From contig CAVOWK010000033.1 in the NCBI GenBank assembly GCA_963700045.1, positions 1 through 64,000 of the forward strand: 64,000 nt of DNA. The letters run 5' to 3'. Origin of the DNA: RPQJ01 sp963700045 (GTDB lineage Bacteria; Pseudomonadota; Gammaproteobacteria; Steroidobacterales; Steroidobacteraceae). This document shows positions 54,281 to 62,851 of the stretch, piece by piece. The notes under the pieces were generated by a model. That model was not told the origin of the DNA and did no database searches. It saw only the letters and a list, made by a program, of their open reading frames with translations. Every line of letters starts with the position of its first letter. Position 1 is the stretch's first letter. The position numbers were made by a program, and so were the translations under genes.

Positions 54281-54850
54281 TCAGTGCCTGTGTGACGCGC
54301 GTTCGCGCACGACTGCCTGCGCTCGGCGCACATAGATCAGGGTGTAGTCGATGCCGCTGACGCAGGTGGAGAACAGCACGAACGCGCCGAGCGTGATCAC
54401 GGCCCATTGCGGCGGCCACTGGTAGGCGGCAGCGGCGACGACCGCGAGGCAATAGACGATCTGTGCCAGCGTGTTGATCTTGCTCGCGATGGTCGGGTTG
54501 CCGTTGACCGGGCCGAACAGCAGCTTGTAGGTGACGGCGCCGAAGACGATCACGAGGTCGCGCAGCAGGACGAGCCCCGTCAGCAACCAGGGCACGTCGC
54601 CGTTCAGGCTCAGGCAGATGAACACCGTGACCAGCAGCAGCTTGTCGGCGAGCGGATCGAGCAACTTGCCGAGCTTGCTGGTCCAGCCGAAACGCTTGGC
54701 GAGGAAGCCGTCGAGCGCATCCGTCGATGCGGCCACCGCGAACAGCAGCATCACGTCGGCGTAACGCTCCTGCAGGATCCAGTGCGCGACGGGATACACC
54801 ATCAGGATGCGCAGGACGCACAGCAGGTTGGGCAGGTGTCGCAGGCTCAT
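54281..54850 (-). CDS. CDP-alcohol phosphatidyltransferase (PgsA-like)
   Basis: 189 residues, start MSLRHLPNLLCVLRILMVYP. The family motif is complete: DALDGFLAKRFGWTSKLGKL then LDPLADK. About five or six helices. It probably makes phosphatidylglycerophosphate or a cardiolipin-type lipid; the location next to hda, DUF2066 and purM fits the second PgsA-like gene of gammaproteobacteria. It overlaps the DUF2066 gene by 4 bases. Confidence 0.88.
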   Translation of the reverse strand: MSLRHLPNLLCVLRILMVYPVAHWILQERYADVMLLFAVAASTDALDGFLAKRFGWTSKLGKLLDPLADKLLLVTVFICLSLNGDVPWLLTGLVLLRDLVIVFGAVTYKLLFGPVNGNPTIASKINTLAQIVYCLAVVAAAAYQWPPQWAVITLGAFVLFSTCVSGIDYTLIYVRRAQAVVRERASHRH

Positions 54851-55842
54851 GGCTGCCAGACGAAGTCCGGTGGCTCCGGCCCGGTCGTTGTGGCATCGGT
54901 GCGCGGAGCCGGCGTGAGTCGCCCGTCCAGCGCAAGGATTCGTCGCAGCAACTCGAGATCGCCGCGCACGCCCAGGTCGAACAGCGCCGTGCTGCCGGAC
55001 AGTTCGCGCAATGACACGCTCCGCACGAGGCTCAGGCCGTCGAGATACGTGGTGAGCGCGGCATAGGAGCGTACGCCCTCCAGCCCGCCGATCCGGACGG
55101 GTACCGCGCTGAGCCCGCGAGTGGAGCCCGGCGCGTAGCGCGCTGCCAGGGTGTCGGCCGCAAGTCCCAGGCCCGCCACGGGGCCGCCCTGACCGCGAGC
55201 GGTCTGGCCGGCGTGCCCGAAGATCCAGTCATACCCGCCCGCCCCCGCCGTTCCCAGCAGCACGGCCCCGGTAACGCCGGCGCTGGTCGCACGGCTCCGC
55301 GCAGTGCCTGCGTCCACGGTCTCGGCTGGCCAGGTCACCGGCACGCCCCGCACCTGGGCTGCCCGTTCGATCTCCAGGCGTTCCGGCGGCCGCTCGGCCG
55401 CAGTCACCGCGCGGGCGCCGCCCGCGATCGCGGGAACGAACAGGAGCACGGTGGTCGTGGGCCGCTCCGACGGCCACAGCGGCAAGCCAGCCTGCTGCAG
55501 CAGTTGCTCCATGGCACGGCCATCGAAACCGACCTTGAGCATCCGGTCGGCCGTAGTCGAATACTGCTGGACGTAGCGGGTGGGGTCCGCCGCCGCGGCG
55601 GCAATGGCCGCGGCATCCCCGGCGTCCCGTCGGCCCGACGCGCGCACGGCCGCGATCTTGAGAGCCTCGCCGAAGGCGGCGGCCCGGTCGGCCTCGGCCG
55701 TACTCTTCAGCGGCACCGCGGCCTGGTAAAGCGCTACGTCGCCCCGGGCAAGTGGTGCCGCCAGCAACAACAGGCAGAGCAGCCCGCGCGCGATTTTTCG
55801 CGCCGGCCCCTCAGTGACGACGTTGGTGCGGTGGTCAATCAT
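54847..55842 (-). CDS. DUF2066 periplasmic protein
   Basis: 331 residues from ATG 55842. A signal peptide (GLLCLLLLAAPLARGD) is followed by VALYQAAVPLKSTAEADRAA, the DUF2066 opening, AFGEALKIAAVRASGRRDA and YVQQYS. A later VLLFVPAIAGG precedes the C-terminal repeats-like part (YLDGLSLVRSVSLRELSG). Function unknown. It is divergent from purM, the usual context. Confidence 0.88.
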   Translation of the reverse strand: MIDHRTNVVTEGPARKIARGLLCLLLLAAPLARGDVALYQAAVPLKSTAEADRAAAFGEALKIAAVRASGRRDAGDAAAIAAAAADPTRYVQQYSTTADRMLKVGFDGRAMEQLLQQAGLPLWPSERPTTTVLLFVPAIAGGARAVTAAERPPERLEIERAAQVRGVPVTWPAETVDAGTARSRATSAGVTGAVLLGTAGAGGYDWIFGHAGQTARGQGGPVAGLGLAADTLAARYAPGSTRGLSAVPVRIGGLEGVRSYAALTTYLDGLSLVRSVSLRELSGSTALFDLGVRGDLELLRRILALDGRLTPAPRTDATTTGPEPPDFVWQP

Positions 55843-55934
55843 GTGATGGAGGAAGTCGGCACCGGCGGCCAGTGTGTAAAATACCACAGCCTCGAGCCAG
55901 ACCCCGGGGCGCCACCCCCGGGAGCGTGAGAAAA

Positions 55935-56978
55935 ATGGCCGAGAGCCCGACCAGCAGCACCACCTACCGTGACGCCGGCGTCGACATCGAAGCGGGCGAC
56001 GCGCTCGTGGACCGGATCAAGCCCGCCGTGAAGCGTTCGATGCGCCGCGAGGTGCTGGGCGGTATCGGCGGGTTTGGCGCGCTGGTCGAGGTACCGCTGG
56101 ACCGCTACAAGAAGCCCGTCATGGTCTCGGGCACAGATGGCGTGGGCACCAAGCTCCGCCTGGCGATCGAGACTGGCCGCCACGACACCATCGGCATCGA
56201 CCTGGTCGCGATGTGCGCCAACGACGTCGTCGTGCAGGGCGCGGAACCGCTTTTCTTCCTCGACTACTACGCGACCGGCAAGCTCGACGTGGACACGGCC
56301 GAGCGCGTGATCAAGGGCATCGTCGAAGGCTGCCTGCAGGCGGGGTGCGCGCTGGTCGGCGGTGAAACCGCGGAAATGCCAGGCATGTACGAGGGCGAGG
56401 ATTACGACCTCGCAGGCTTCTGCGTCGGTCTCGTCGAAAAAGACCAGATCATCGACGGCACCCGGACGCGTGCTGGCGACGCGATCATCGGCCTCGCCTC
56501 CTCGGGCGCGCACTCGAATGGCTATTCATTGATCCGGCGACTGCTTGCGCTGAGCGGCGCCGGTCCCGCCACGCAAATCGACGGCAAGCCGCTCTACGAC
56601 CTGCTGCTCGAACCCACTCGCATCTACGTGAAGTCGGTGCTGCAGCTGCTGCAGCAGTCGGTGCCGGTGCACAGCATCGCGCACATCACCGGCGGCGGAC
56701 CGACCGGCAACATCCCGCGCGTCATGCCGGCCGGGCTCGAGGCCGTGATCGATGCCCGGCTGTGGCCGCGTCCCGTCGTGTTCGACTGGCTGCAGCGCGT
56801 CGGCAATGTCGCGCGCGACGAGATGTATCGCACCTTCAACTGCGGGCTGGGCATGACGATCTGCGTGCCCGCGGGCGAAGCCGATCGCGCGCTCGGAATC
56901 CTGCGCGCCTGCGGCGAAACGGCAGCCGTGATCGGCGCGGTCCGTTCCGGCAGCCGCGAGGTCGTCATCGTCGAATGA
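55935..56978 (+). CDS. purM: Phosphoribosylformylglycinamidine cyclo-ligase
   Basis: 347 residues from ATG 55935 (MAESPTSSTTYRDAGVDIEA). Signatures: GGFGALVEVPLDRYKKPVMV, SGTDGVGTKLRLA (ATP loop), VAMCANDVVVQGAEPLFFLD, LVGGETAEMPGMYEGEDYDL and ITGGGPTGNIPR. It closes the imidazole ring to AIR in purine synthesis. Its TGA overlaps the purN start (ATGA). Confidence 0.97.
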   Translation: MAESPTSSTTYRDAGVDIEAGDALVDRIKPAVKRSMRREVLGGIGGFGALVEVPLDRYKKPVMVSGTDGVGTKLRLAIETGRHDTIGIDLVAMCANDVVVQGAEPLFFLDYYATGKLDVDTAERVIKGIVEGCLQAGCALVGGETAEMPGMYEGEDYDLAGFCVGLVEKDQIIDGTRTRAGDAIIGLASSGAHSNGYSLIRRLLALSGAGPATQIDGKPLYDLLLEPTRIYVKSVLQLLQQSVPVHSIAHITGGGPTGNIPRVMPAGLEAVIDARLWPRPVVFDWLQRVGNVARDEMYRTFNCGLGMTICVPAGEADRALGILRACGETAAVIGAVRSGSREVVIVE

Positions 56979-57649
56979 CGGCCCCAACCCCGCTGCTGCG
57001 CGTCGTCGTGCTGGTGTCGGGGCGCGGCAGCAACCTCAAGGCCATCGCGGCACGCGCCGATGCGGGCGAGCTTCCCGTGCGCATCGAGGCGGTCGTCAGC
57101 GACCGTGCGGATGCCGGCGCGCTCGAATGGGCCCGCGGACGTGGCATCGCCACCTCCGTGCTGTCGCCCCGGGACTTCCCCGATCGTGAGGCTTACGGCC
57201 GCGCCCTCGGCGACATCGTCGAATCGCATGCGCCGCAACTGGTGGTGCTCGCCGGTTTCATGCGCATCCTGAGCGACGAGTTCGTGCTGCGTTTCTCCGG
57301 CCGCATGCTCAACATCCACCCTTCCCTGCTGCCGCGGTACGCCGGCCTGCACACGCACCGCCGCGCGCTCGAGGCAGGCGATCGCGAGCACGGGGCCAGC
57401 GTCCATTTCGTCACGCCCGAACTCGACGGCGGCCCGGTGGTCCTACAGGCCAGGGTCCCGATAGTGGTGGGCGACGACGAAGACTCGCTCGCCGCACGCG
57501 TCCTGCGCCAAGAGCACGTGATCTACCCGCGCTGTATCGGCTGGTTTGCGGCGGGTCGCCTCGCGTTCCGTGATGGGGCGGCCTGGCTGGATGGCAAGCG
57601 GCTCGACGCACCGGTGGTGTGCGGCTGCGAAACGAAGGAAGGTGCGTGA
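56975..57649 (+). CDS. purN: Phosphoribosylglycinamide formyltransferase
   Basis: 224 residues from ATG 56975. VVLVSGRGSNLKAI binds the phosphate; the catalytic Asn and His are in MLNIHPSLLPRYAGLHTH and the Asp in FVTPELDGGPVV. It transfers formyl from 10-formyl-THF to GAR. It overlaps both purM and the next gene, so the three are coupled. Confidence 0.96.
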   Translation: MTAPTPLLRVVVLVSGRGSNLKAIAARADAGELPVRIEAVVSDRADAGALEWARGRGIATSVLSPRDFPDREAYGRALGDIVESHAPQLVVLAGFMRILSDEFVLRFSGRMLNIHPSLLPRYAGLHTHRRALEAGDREHGASVHFVTPELDGGPVVLQARVPIVVGDDEDSLAARVLRQEHVIYPRCIGWFAAGRLAFRDGAAWLDGKRLDAPVVCGCETKEGA

Positions 57650-58401
57650 TGGGGCAGCTATCGAATTGGTGCGTCCGGACAGCCGCGGTCGCCGGAGCGT
57701 GGTTGTTCGCCGTGCCAGGCATCACCCTGGGCGATCAGGCCGCCGCCCCCGCAGGACTCCAGCCTTACACCGCCCGCTACCAGGTCAGCTACCGTGGCCT
57801 GAACGGCGGCGAAATCGAATCGAGCTTCAAGCGCGGCGCCGAGGCCGGCCAGTGGCAGTACGAGACGCGGGTGTTCCCGACCTTGCTGGCGCGTGTCGCA
57901 ATCAGTTCACAGGCGCACGAAAAGAGCGTGATCCAGGTGAGCCCGGCCGGAGTTCGCCCGCTGTCGTTCAACTTCGACGACGGTTCGGCCAGCGCCGCCA
58001 AGGACGTCAGGCTGGCCTACGACTGGAACGAGCTGACGGTGACCGGCAGCGTCGAAGGCAAGCCGGTGGCGCTGGCGATCACGCCCGGGACGCACGATAC
58101 GTCGTCCGTACAGGCGGCAATGATTCTCGAACTGCTGGCCGGCCGCAAGCCGCAGGCCTTCAAGATCATCACCGGCGGCAAGCTGCGCGAATACCGCTAC
58201 TGGCCGGAGGGCAGGCAGCAGGTCATGACGCCTTACGGCCAGGTCGAAGCCGAGGTCTGGGCGAGCCAGCGCACCGGCTCGAACCGCGTCACGAAGACTT
58301 GGCACGCGCCTTCACTGGGGTACGTGCCGGTGCAGGCAGTCCAGTACCGGAAGGGCAACCCGGAGGTACAGATGAAGCTGGTGAAGCTGACGAGGGGTTA
58401 G
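57649..58401 (+). CDS. DUF3108 periplasmic protein
   Basis: 250 residues from ATG 57649. A signal peptide (AAVAGAWLFAVPGITLG) precedes a DUF3108 beta-rich domain: YTARYQVSYRGLNGGEIESS, ETRVFPTLLARVAIS, GVRPLSFNFDDGS, YDWNELTVTGSVEGKPV and REYRYWPEGRQQVMTPYG. Function unknown. The placement after purMN is common. Its TAG stop lies in GAGGGGTTAG, just before the 9-bp repeat arrays. Confidence 0.88.
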   Translation: MGQLSNWCVRTAAVAGAWLFAVPGITLGDQAAAPAGLQPYTARYQVSYRGLNGGEIESSFKRGAEAGQWQYETRVFPTLLARVAISSQAHEKSVIQVSPAGVRPLSFNFDDGSASAAKDVRLAYDWNELTVTGSVEGKPVALAITPGTHDTSSVQAAMILELLAGRKPQAFKIITGGKLREYRYWPEGRQQVMTPYGQVEAEVWASQRTGSNRVTKTWHAPSLGYVPVQAVQYRKGNPEVQMKLVKLTRG

Positions 58402-58446
58402 GAAGGGGAGGAAGGTCAGGAAGGGGAGGAAGGGGAGGAAGGCAGG
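58401..58446. repeat. Purine-rich 9-bp array (left arm)
   Basis: Five units of GGAAGGNNN type (GGAAGGGGA, GGAAGGTCA, GGAAGGGGA, GGAAGGGGA, GGAAGGCAG) on the plus strand directly after the DUF3108 stop. They are the inverted complement of the array at 58479-58559, so the two can form one large stem. Confidence 0.9.
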
Positions 58447-58478
58447 CCGCCTGCAATTCAGACTAACATCTTCATACA

Positions 58479-58559
58479 CTTCCTGACCTTCCTGACCTTC
58501 CTGACCTTCCTGACCTTCCTGACCTTCCTGACCTTCCTCCCCTTCCTCGCCTTCCGTCG
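58479..58559. repeat. Pyrimidine-rich 9-bp tandem array (right arm)
   Basis: Six perfect CTTCCTGAC units followed by three degenerate ones (CTTCCTCCC, CTTCCTCGC, CTTCCGTCG). It ends 5 bp before the dcd stop. With the left array it forms an inverted repeat between two convergent genes, and the strand asymmetry allows triplex (H-DNA) structure. Confidence 0.92.
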
Positions 58560-58563
58560 CAGG

Positions 58564-59130
58564 CTACGCCTTCGGCAACGTCACGCCTTTCTGCCCCTGG
58601 TACTTCCCGCCGCGATCCTTGTACGAGGTCTCGCAGACTTCGTCCGACTCGAAAAACAGCATCTGCGCCACACCCTCGTTGGCGTAGATCTTCGCGGGCA
58701 GCGTCGTCGTGTTCGAGAACTCGAGCGTCACGTGCCCTTCCCATTCGGGCTCGAGCGGCGTCACGTTGACGATGATCCCGCAGCGCGCGTACGTCGACTT
58801 GCCGAGGCACACCGTCAGCACGCTGCGCGGGATGCGGAAATACTCGACCGTGCGCGCCAGCGCGAACGAGTTCGGCGGGATGATGCAGACCGGGCCGTCG
58901 AAATCGACGAACGAACCGTGGTCGAAGTCTTTCGGGTCCACGATCGTCGAGTTGATGTTGGTGAAGATCTTGAATTCGGCCGCGCAGCGCACGTCGTAGC
59001 CGTAGCTCGAGGTGCCGTATGAAACGATGCGCTGGCCGTCGACGACGCGCACCTGGCCGGGCTCGAAGGGCTCGATCATGCCGTGGCTTGCGGCCATGCG
59101 GCGGATCCAGCGGTCTGATTTGATACTCAC
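58564..59130 (-). CDS. dcd: dCTP deaminase
   Basis: 188 residues from GTG 59130. VSIKSDRWIRRMA opens the protein; conserved blocks are GTSSYGYDVRCAAEFKIF, DFDGPVCIIPPNSFALARTV, GKSTYARCGIIVNVTPLEPE, WEGHVTLEFSNTTTLPAKIY and GVAQMLFFES. It converts dCTP to dUTP for dTMP synthesis. The gap to apbC upstream is 16 bp, so they may be co-transcribed. Confidence 0.95.
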   Translation of the reverse strand: MSIKSDRWIRRMAASHGMIEPFEPGQVRVVDGQRIVSYGTSSYGYDVRCAAEFKIFTNINSTIVDPKDFDHGSFVDFDGPVCIIPPNSFALARTVEYFRIPRSVLTVCLGKSTYARCGIIVNVTPLEPEWEGHVTLEFSNTTTLPAKIYANEGVAQMLFFESDEVCETSYKDRGGKYQGQKGVTLPKA

Positions 59131-59146
59131 GGCTTGATGCTCAAGG

Positions 59147-60238
59147 TCAAGTGTCCTCGACGGTGATCCTGGGAAAACCCGCCGCGCCGAGCGCGGCAAT
59201 GGAAAGCCTGGCCGCCGTGCGGCGGGCTGTGTCCAGGTAGGCGGTGCCGATGCGTCCGCCCGGATCGGCAACCACCGTGGGACGGCCGCCGTCCGTCTCC
59301 TCGCGGATGCGGATGTCGAGCGGCAGCTGGCCGAGCAGGGCGACGCCGTACTGCTCGGCCATGCGCGCGCCGCCGCCGCTGCCGAAGATCGGCTCCTCGT
59401 GGCCGCAGCTGGAGCACACGTGGGTGCTCATGTTCTCGACGATGCCGAGCACCGGCACGTTGACCTTCTGGAACATCCGCAGGCCCTTGCGGGCGTCGAG
59501 CAACGCGATGTCCTGCGGCGTGGTCACCACCACCGCGCCGCTCACGGGCACGCGCTGCGACAGCGTCAGCTGGATGTCCCCGGTCCCGGGCGGCATGTCG
59601 ACGATGAGGTAGTCGAGCTCACCCCAGTCGGTATCGTTGAGCAACTGCTGCAGGGCCTGCGTGACCATCGGGCCGCGCCAGACCATGGGCTGCTCTTCTT
59701 CGACCAGGAAGCCGATCGACATGACCTTGATGCCGTGCGCCTCGAGCGGCGCGAGGCGCTTGCCGTCGTGGCTGACCGGCCTTTCACCCTGCAGACCCAT
59801 CATGCGGGGCTGGCTGGGTCCGTAGATGTCGGCGTCGAGGAGCCCGACGCGGGCTCCATCGAGCGCCAGGGCCAGGGCCAGGTTGACCGCAGTGGTGGAC
59901 TTGCCGACCCCGCCCTTGCCCGAAGCCACCGCAATCACGTTGCGGATGCCGGGCAGCGGCTGCAGCTGGCCCTGGGCGACGTGGGTCGCGACCTGCCAGC
60001 CCACGGTTACCGTGGCGTCCCCGAGCCCGGGAGCCTGGCGCAGGAGCGCCTGCAGTTCGGCGGCCAGCGTCCGGGCATACCCCCCCGGTGGGAAGCCCAG
60101 TTCGACCTCCACCAGGGGTCGGCCGGACTCGAACCGGACGGACTTCACAGCTTTGGCTGCGCCAAGAGGCATCCCCAGATAGGGTTCGACATAATTCGCG
60201 ACCAGGAGGCGGGCCTGGGCGAGGCGATCATCCTGCAT
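59147..60238 (-). CDS. apbC: Iron-sulfur cluster carrier ATPase ApbC (Mrp)
   Basis: 363 residues from ATG 60238; a TTG 15 bases upstream is the alternative start. The N-terminal DUF59/MIP18 region precedes the ParA-like ATPase: VIAVASGKGGVGKSTTAVNL (deviant Walker A), LLDADIYGPSQPRMMG, LIVDMPPGTGDIQLTLSQ, and the cluster-binding CSSCGHEE near the C-terminus. It delivers Fe-S clusters to target proteins in the cytosol. Confidence 0.95.
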   Translation of the reverse strand: MQDDRLAQARLLVANYVEPYLGMPLGAAKAVKSVRFESGRPLVEVELGFPPGGYARTLAAELQALLRQAPGLGDATVTVGWQVATHVAQGQLQPLPGIRNVIAVASGKGGVGKSTTAVNLALALALDGARVGLLDADIYGPSQPRMMGLQGERPVSHDGKRLAPLEAHGIKVMSIGFLVEEEQPMVWRGPMVTQALQQLLNDTDWGELDYLIVDMPPGTGDIQLTLSQRVPVSGAVVVTTPQDIALLDARKGLRMFQKVNVPVLGIVENMSTHVCSSCGHEEPIFGSGGGARMAEQYGVALLGQLPLDIRIREETDGGRPTVVADPGGRIGTAYLDTARRTAARLSIAALGAAGFPRITVEDT

Positions 60239-60465
60239 TCGGGGATCCGTCAAGGTAGTGGGAGCGGCATGCGCCGGCGAGCAAGGATTGTAGCGGAATC
60301 AGGCAGCATTCAGCGCCGGGTCGGCAGCCCGCGAGGCGCCGGGTCCGCGTGGCATAATGCGCCGGCTTTCGCCCCACCGGAGGCGACGGCGCGACGTTCA
60401 ACCGTATCCACCGGACGGATAGCCGTCCCCGCCCGTGACGAGCAGATGATCTACCCACGTCGCCC

Positions 60466-62844
60466 ATGAGCTTTTTCACGAACCTGCGCGCTGACCGCCT
60501 GATCGCCGAGATCAAGGCCGCCGACGACAGCGACGATCACAGGGCGTCGCTGGAGAAACTCGCGCGCCTCGGACCATCCGCCATTCCCCGCATCCTCGAC
60601 GCACTGGCAAGCGCCGACAAGCGGGAAACCACCGGCTTCGTCGCGGTGCTTACCGCCCTGCTCGACAACAAGACGTTCCCGGTCATTGCCGCCGGACTCA
60701 CGGAAGGCAACCAGCGCACCGTCGCCGGGGTCGCGACCGCGTTGTCCAATTCGCGCAATTACGCGGCCAACCTGCTGTTCGGCCTGCTCGACCAGCCGAC
60801 GATGCCGAAAGGCACGGTGGTCGGCATCCTCGCCGCGCAGAAGGCGCGCCTCAACGCGCGCGACGTGCTGCAGCGCGCCTACAACCAGGACGCGGCCGAG
60901 AAGGCGGCCATGTTCCGCATCGTCTCCGACATCGCCGACGCCAGCATCGTCCCGGAATTACTGAGCCGCCTCGAGGGCAAGGACCCGATCGCGCGCACGC
61001 ACGTCATCAACATCCTCGCTCGCTTCAACAGGCGCGACGTCGGCGTGGCGCTGCAGCGGCAACTCAAGGACACCAACAAGTTCGTGCGGCAGGCCGTGCT
61101 GAATGCACTGACCGGCCTCGAGGGCAACGTCGACGTCGGCCTGCTCTGCGACGTCCTGCGCGACCCCGACGTGGAGACGCAGCAGAAGGCGATCGATGCG
61201 ATCGTGCGCGCCAACGACCCGGACACCATGCAGCACCTGATCGGCGTGCTGCGCGACGAGGACGAAAATGTCCGCCGCGCCGCGGTCGAGGTGCTGAACG
61301 AAATCGGCACGCCGGCGCACGTCAAGACCCTGCTGCAGACGATCAAGGACGACGACTGGTGGGTGCGCAGCCGCGCCGCCGACGCGCTCGCGAAGATCGG
61401 CGGCCCGCGCGTGATCGAGGCCGCGCTCGAACTGATCCGCGACCAGGACGAGGAGGTCCGCCGCGCGGCCATCGAGATCCTGAACCAGACCAAGGACGAG
61501 CGCGCCATCGGTTACCTGATCGAAGCCACGCGCGACAAGGACTGGTGGGTCCGCGAGCGCGCGGTCGACGCGCTTGCCGAAATCGGCAGCCCGCGCGCGC
61601 TGCCCACCCTGCTCGACCTCCTGCGTGCGAACGACGCGCGTTCGCTGCCGACGGTGACGCGTGCCATCGGCAAGCTCGGCAATCCGACCGTGATCCCGCA
61701 ACTGCTGCCGCTGTTGCCGGGCGCGTCGAAGGAAGCACGGCTCGAGATCATCACCGCCCTGGCGCGACTGGCGGACGACAAGTCGGTCGACGTCGTGCGC
61801 GCGCGGCTGGAATCGTTCAGCGGCGAATCGGCCGACCCGACGGTCAGCCACGCGGCGATGCGCGCGGTCGAGGACATGGATGCGCGTTTTTCGACGGGCG
61901 TGCGCGATGCGCAGAAAGGAGCGGCCCGCATGGCCGAGCCGTCGCGGACATTGCTCGCCGAGAAGCTGGATTTCGACGGCCTTGCGCGCGAAGCCGCGCC
62001 GTCGCAGCGTCTCGACATTTCCGCCCTCGCGCCGGGCGACGTGCTCGAAGGTCGTTACAAGTACCTGCAGAAGATCGGCAAGGGCGCATTCGGCACCGTG
62101 CTGCTCATGGAAGACACCGTCGTCGACGAGCGGCTGGTGCTCAAGTTCCTGAACCCGAACGTCTCGCAGGACGAGGAGATGATGAAGCGGTTCGTGCACG
62201 AGCTGCGCTACTCGCGCAAGATCACGCACCGCAACGTCATCCGCATCTACGACTTCCTGTTCATCCGCGGCAACTACGCGATCTCGATGGAGTACTTCCC
62301 GTCGCATACGCTTGGCCACGAGATCAACGACAAGCCGCTGCCGGTCGACAAGGCCGTCCGCTACGCGATGGACGTGGCCACCGGCATGGCCGTGGCCCAC
62401 CAGTCGGGCATCATCCACCGCGACCTGAAGCCGGCCAACGTCCTGATCGACGACACGGGCCTGCTCAAGATCGTGGACTTCGGCGTGGCCGCCGCGCAGC
62501 ACCAGGGCGACACCCAGCTCACCAAGACCGGTTACGTGATCGGATCGCCGAAATACATGGCACCCGAGCAGATCCTGGGCAAGAAGGTCGACGAGCGCGC
62601 CGACGTCTACTCGCTCGGCGTGATCCTGTATGAGATGCTCACGGGCGAGCCGCCCTATCACCGCGGCGACCACATGGCGGTCATGTACCAGCACGTCCAG
62701 GGCAAGGCGAAGCCACCGATCGAAGTGAATCCCAGCATTCCGCCGGGCCTGTCCGACATCGTCGCCAAGGCGATGACCGTGGACAAGGCGCGGCGCTTCC
62801 AGACCATGGACGAGCTGCGCTCCGCGCTCGAGCGTTACCTGTGA
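60466..62844 (+). CDS. HEAT-repeat Ser/Thr protein kinase
   Basis: 792 residues. Residues ~1-480 are HEAT repeats of the PBS-lyase type (DENVRRAAVEVLNEIG, DDDWWVRSRAADALAKIGG, DKDWWVRERAVDALAEIG). From ~525 a full kinase domain: IGKGAFGTVLL (Gly loop), LVLKFL (Lys), HRDLKPANVL at about 651, DFGVAA, APEQ. All catalytic residues are present. Cytosolic, no membrane helix. It sits 8 bp before a PilT-type ATPase gene, so a role in controlling type IV pilus motors is a reasonable inference. Divergent from apbC. Confidence 0.88.
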   Translation: MSFFTNLRADRLIAEIKAADDSDDHRASLEKLARLGPSAIPRILDALASADKRETTGFVAVLTALLDNKTFPVIAAGLTEGNQRTVAGVATALSNSRNYAANLLFGLLDQPTMPKGTVVGILAAQKARLNARDVLQRAYNQDAAEKAAMFRIVSDIADASIVPELLSRLEGKDPIARTHVINILARFNRRDVGVALQRQLKDTNKFVRQAVLNALTGLEGNVDVGLLCDVLRDPDVETQQKAIDAIVRANDPDTMQHLIGVLRDEDENVRRAAVEVLNEIGTPAHVKTLLQTIKDDDWWVRSRAADALAKIGGPRVIEAALELIRDQDEEVRRAAIEILNQTKDERAIGYLIEATRDKDWWVRERAVDALAEIGSPRALPTLLDLLRANDARSLPTVTRAIGKLGNPTVIPQLLPLLPGASKEARLEIITALARLADDKSVDVVRARLESFSGESADPTVSHAAMRAVEDMDARFSTGVRDAQKGAARMAEPSRTLLAEKLDFDGLAREAAPSQRLDISALAPGDVLEGRYKYLQKIGKGAFGTVLLMEDTVVDERLVLKFLNPNVSQDEEMMKRFVHELRYSRKITHRNVIRIYDFLFIRGNYAISMEYFPSHTLGHEINDKPLPVDKAVRYAMDVATGMAVAHQSGIIHRDLKPANVLIDDTGLLKIVDFGVAAAQHQGDTQLTKTGYVIGSPKYMAPEQILGKKVDERADVYSLGVILYEMLTGEPPYHRGDHMAVMYQHVQGKAKPPIEVNPSIPPGLSDIVAKAMTVDKARRFQTMDELRSALERYL

Positions 62845-62851
62845 GGCTGCA

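Noticed and set aside
58479..58559. Possible CRISPR array
   Set aside because: The 9-bp units are adjacent with no unique spacers and no cas genes are present.
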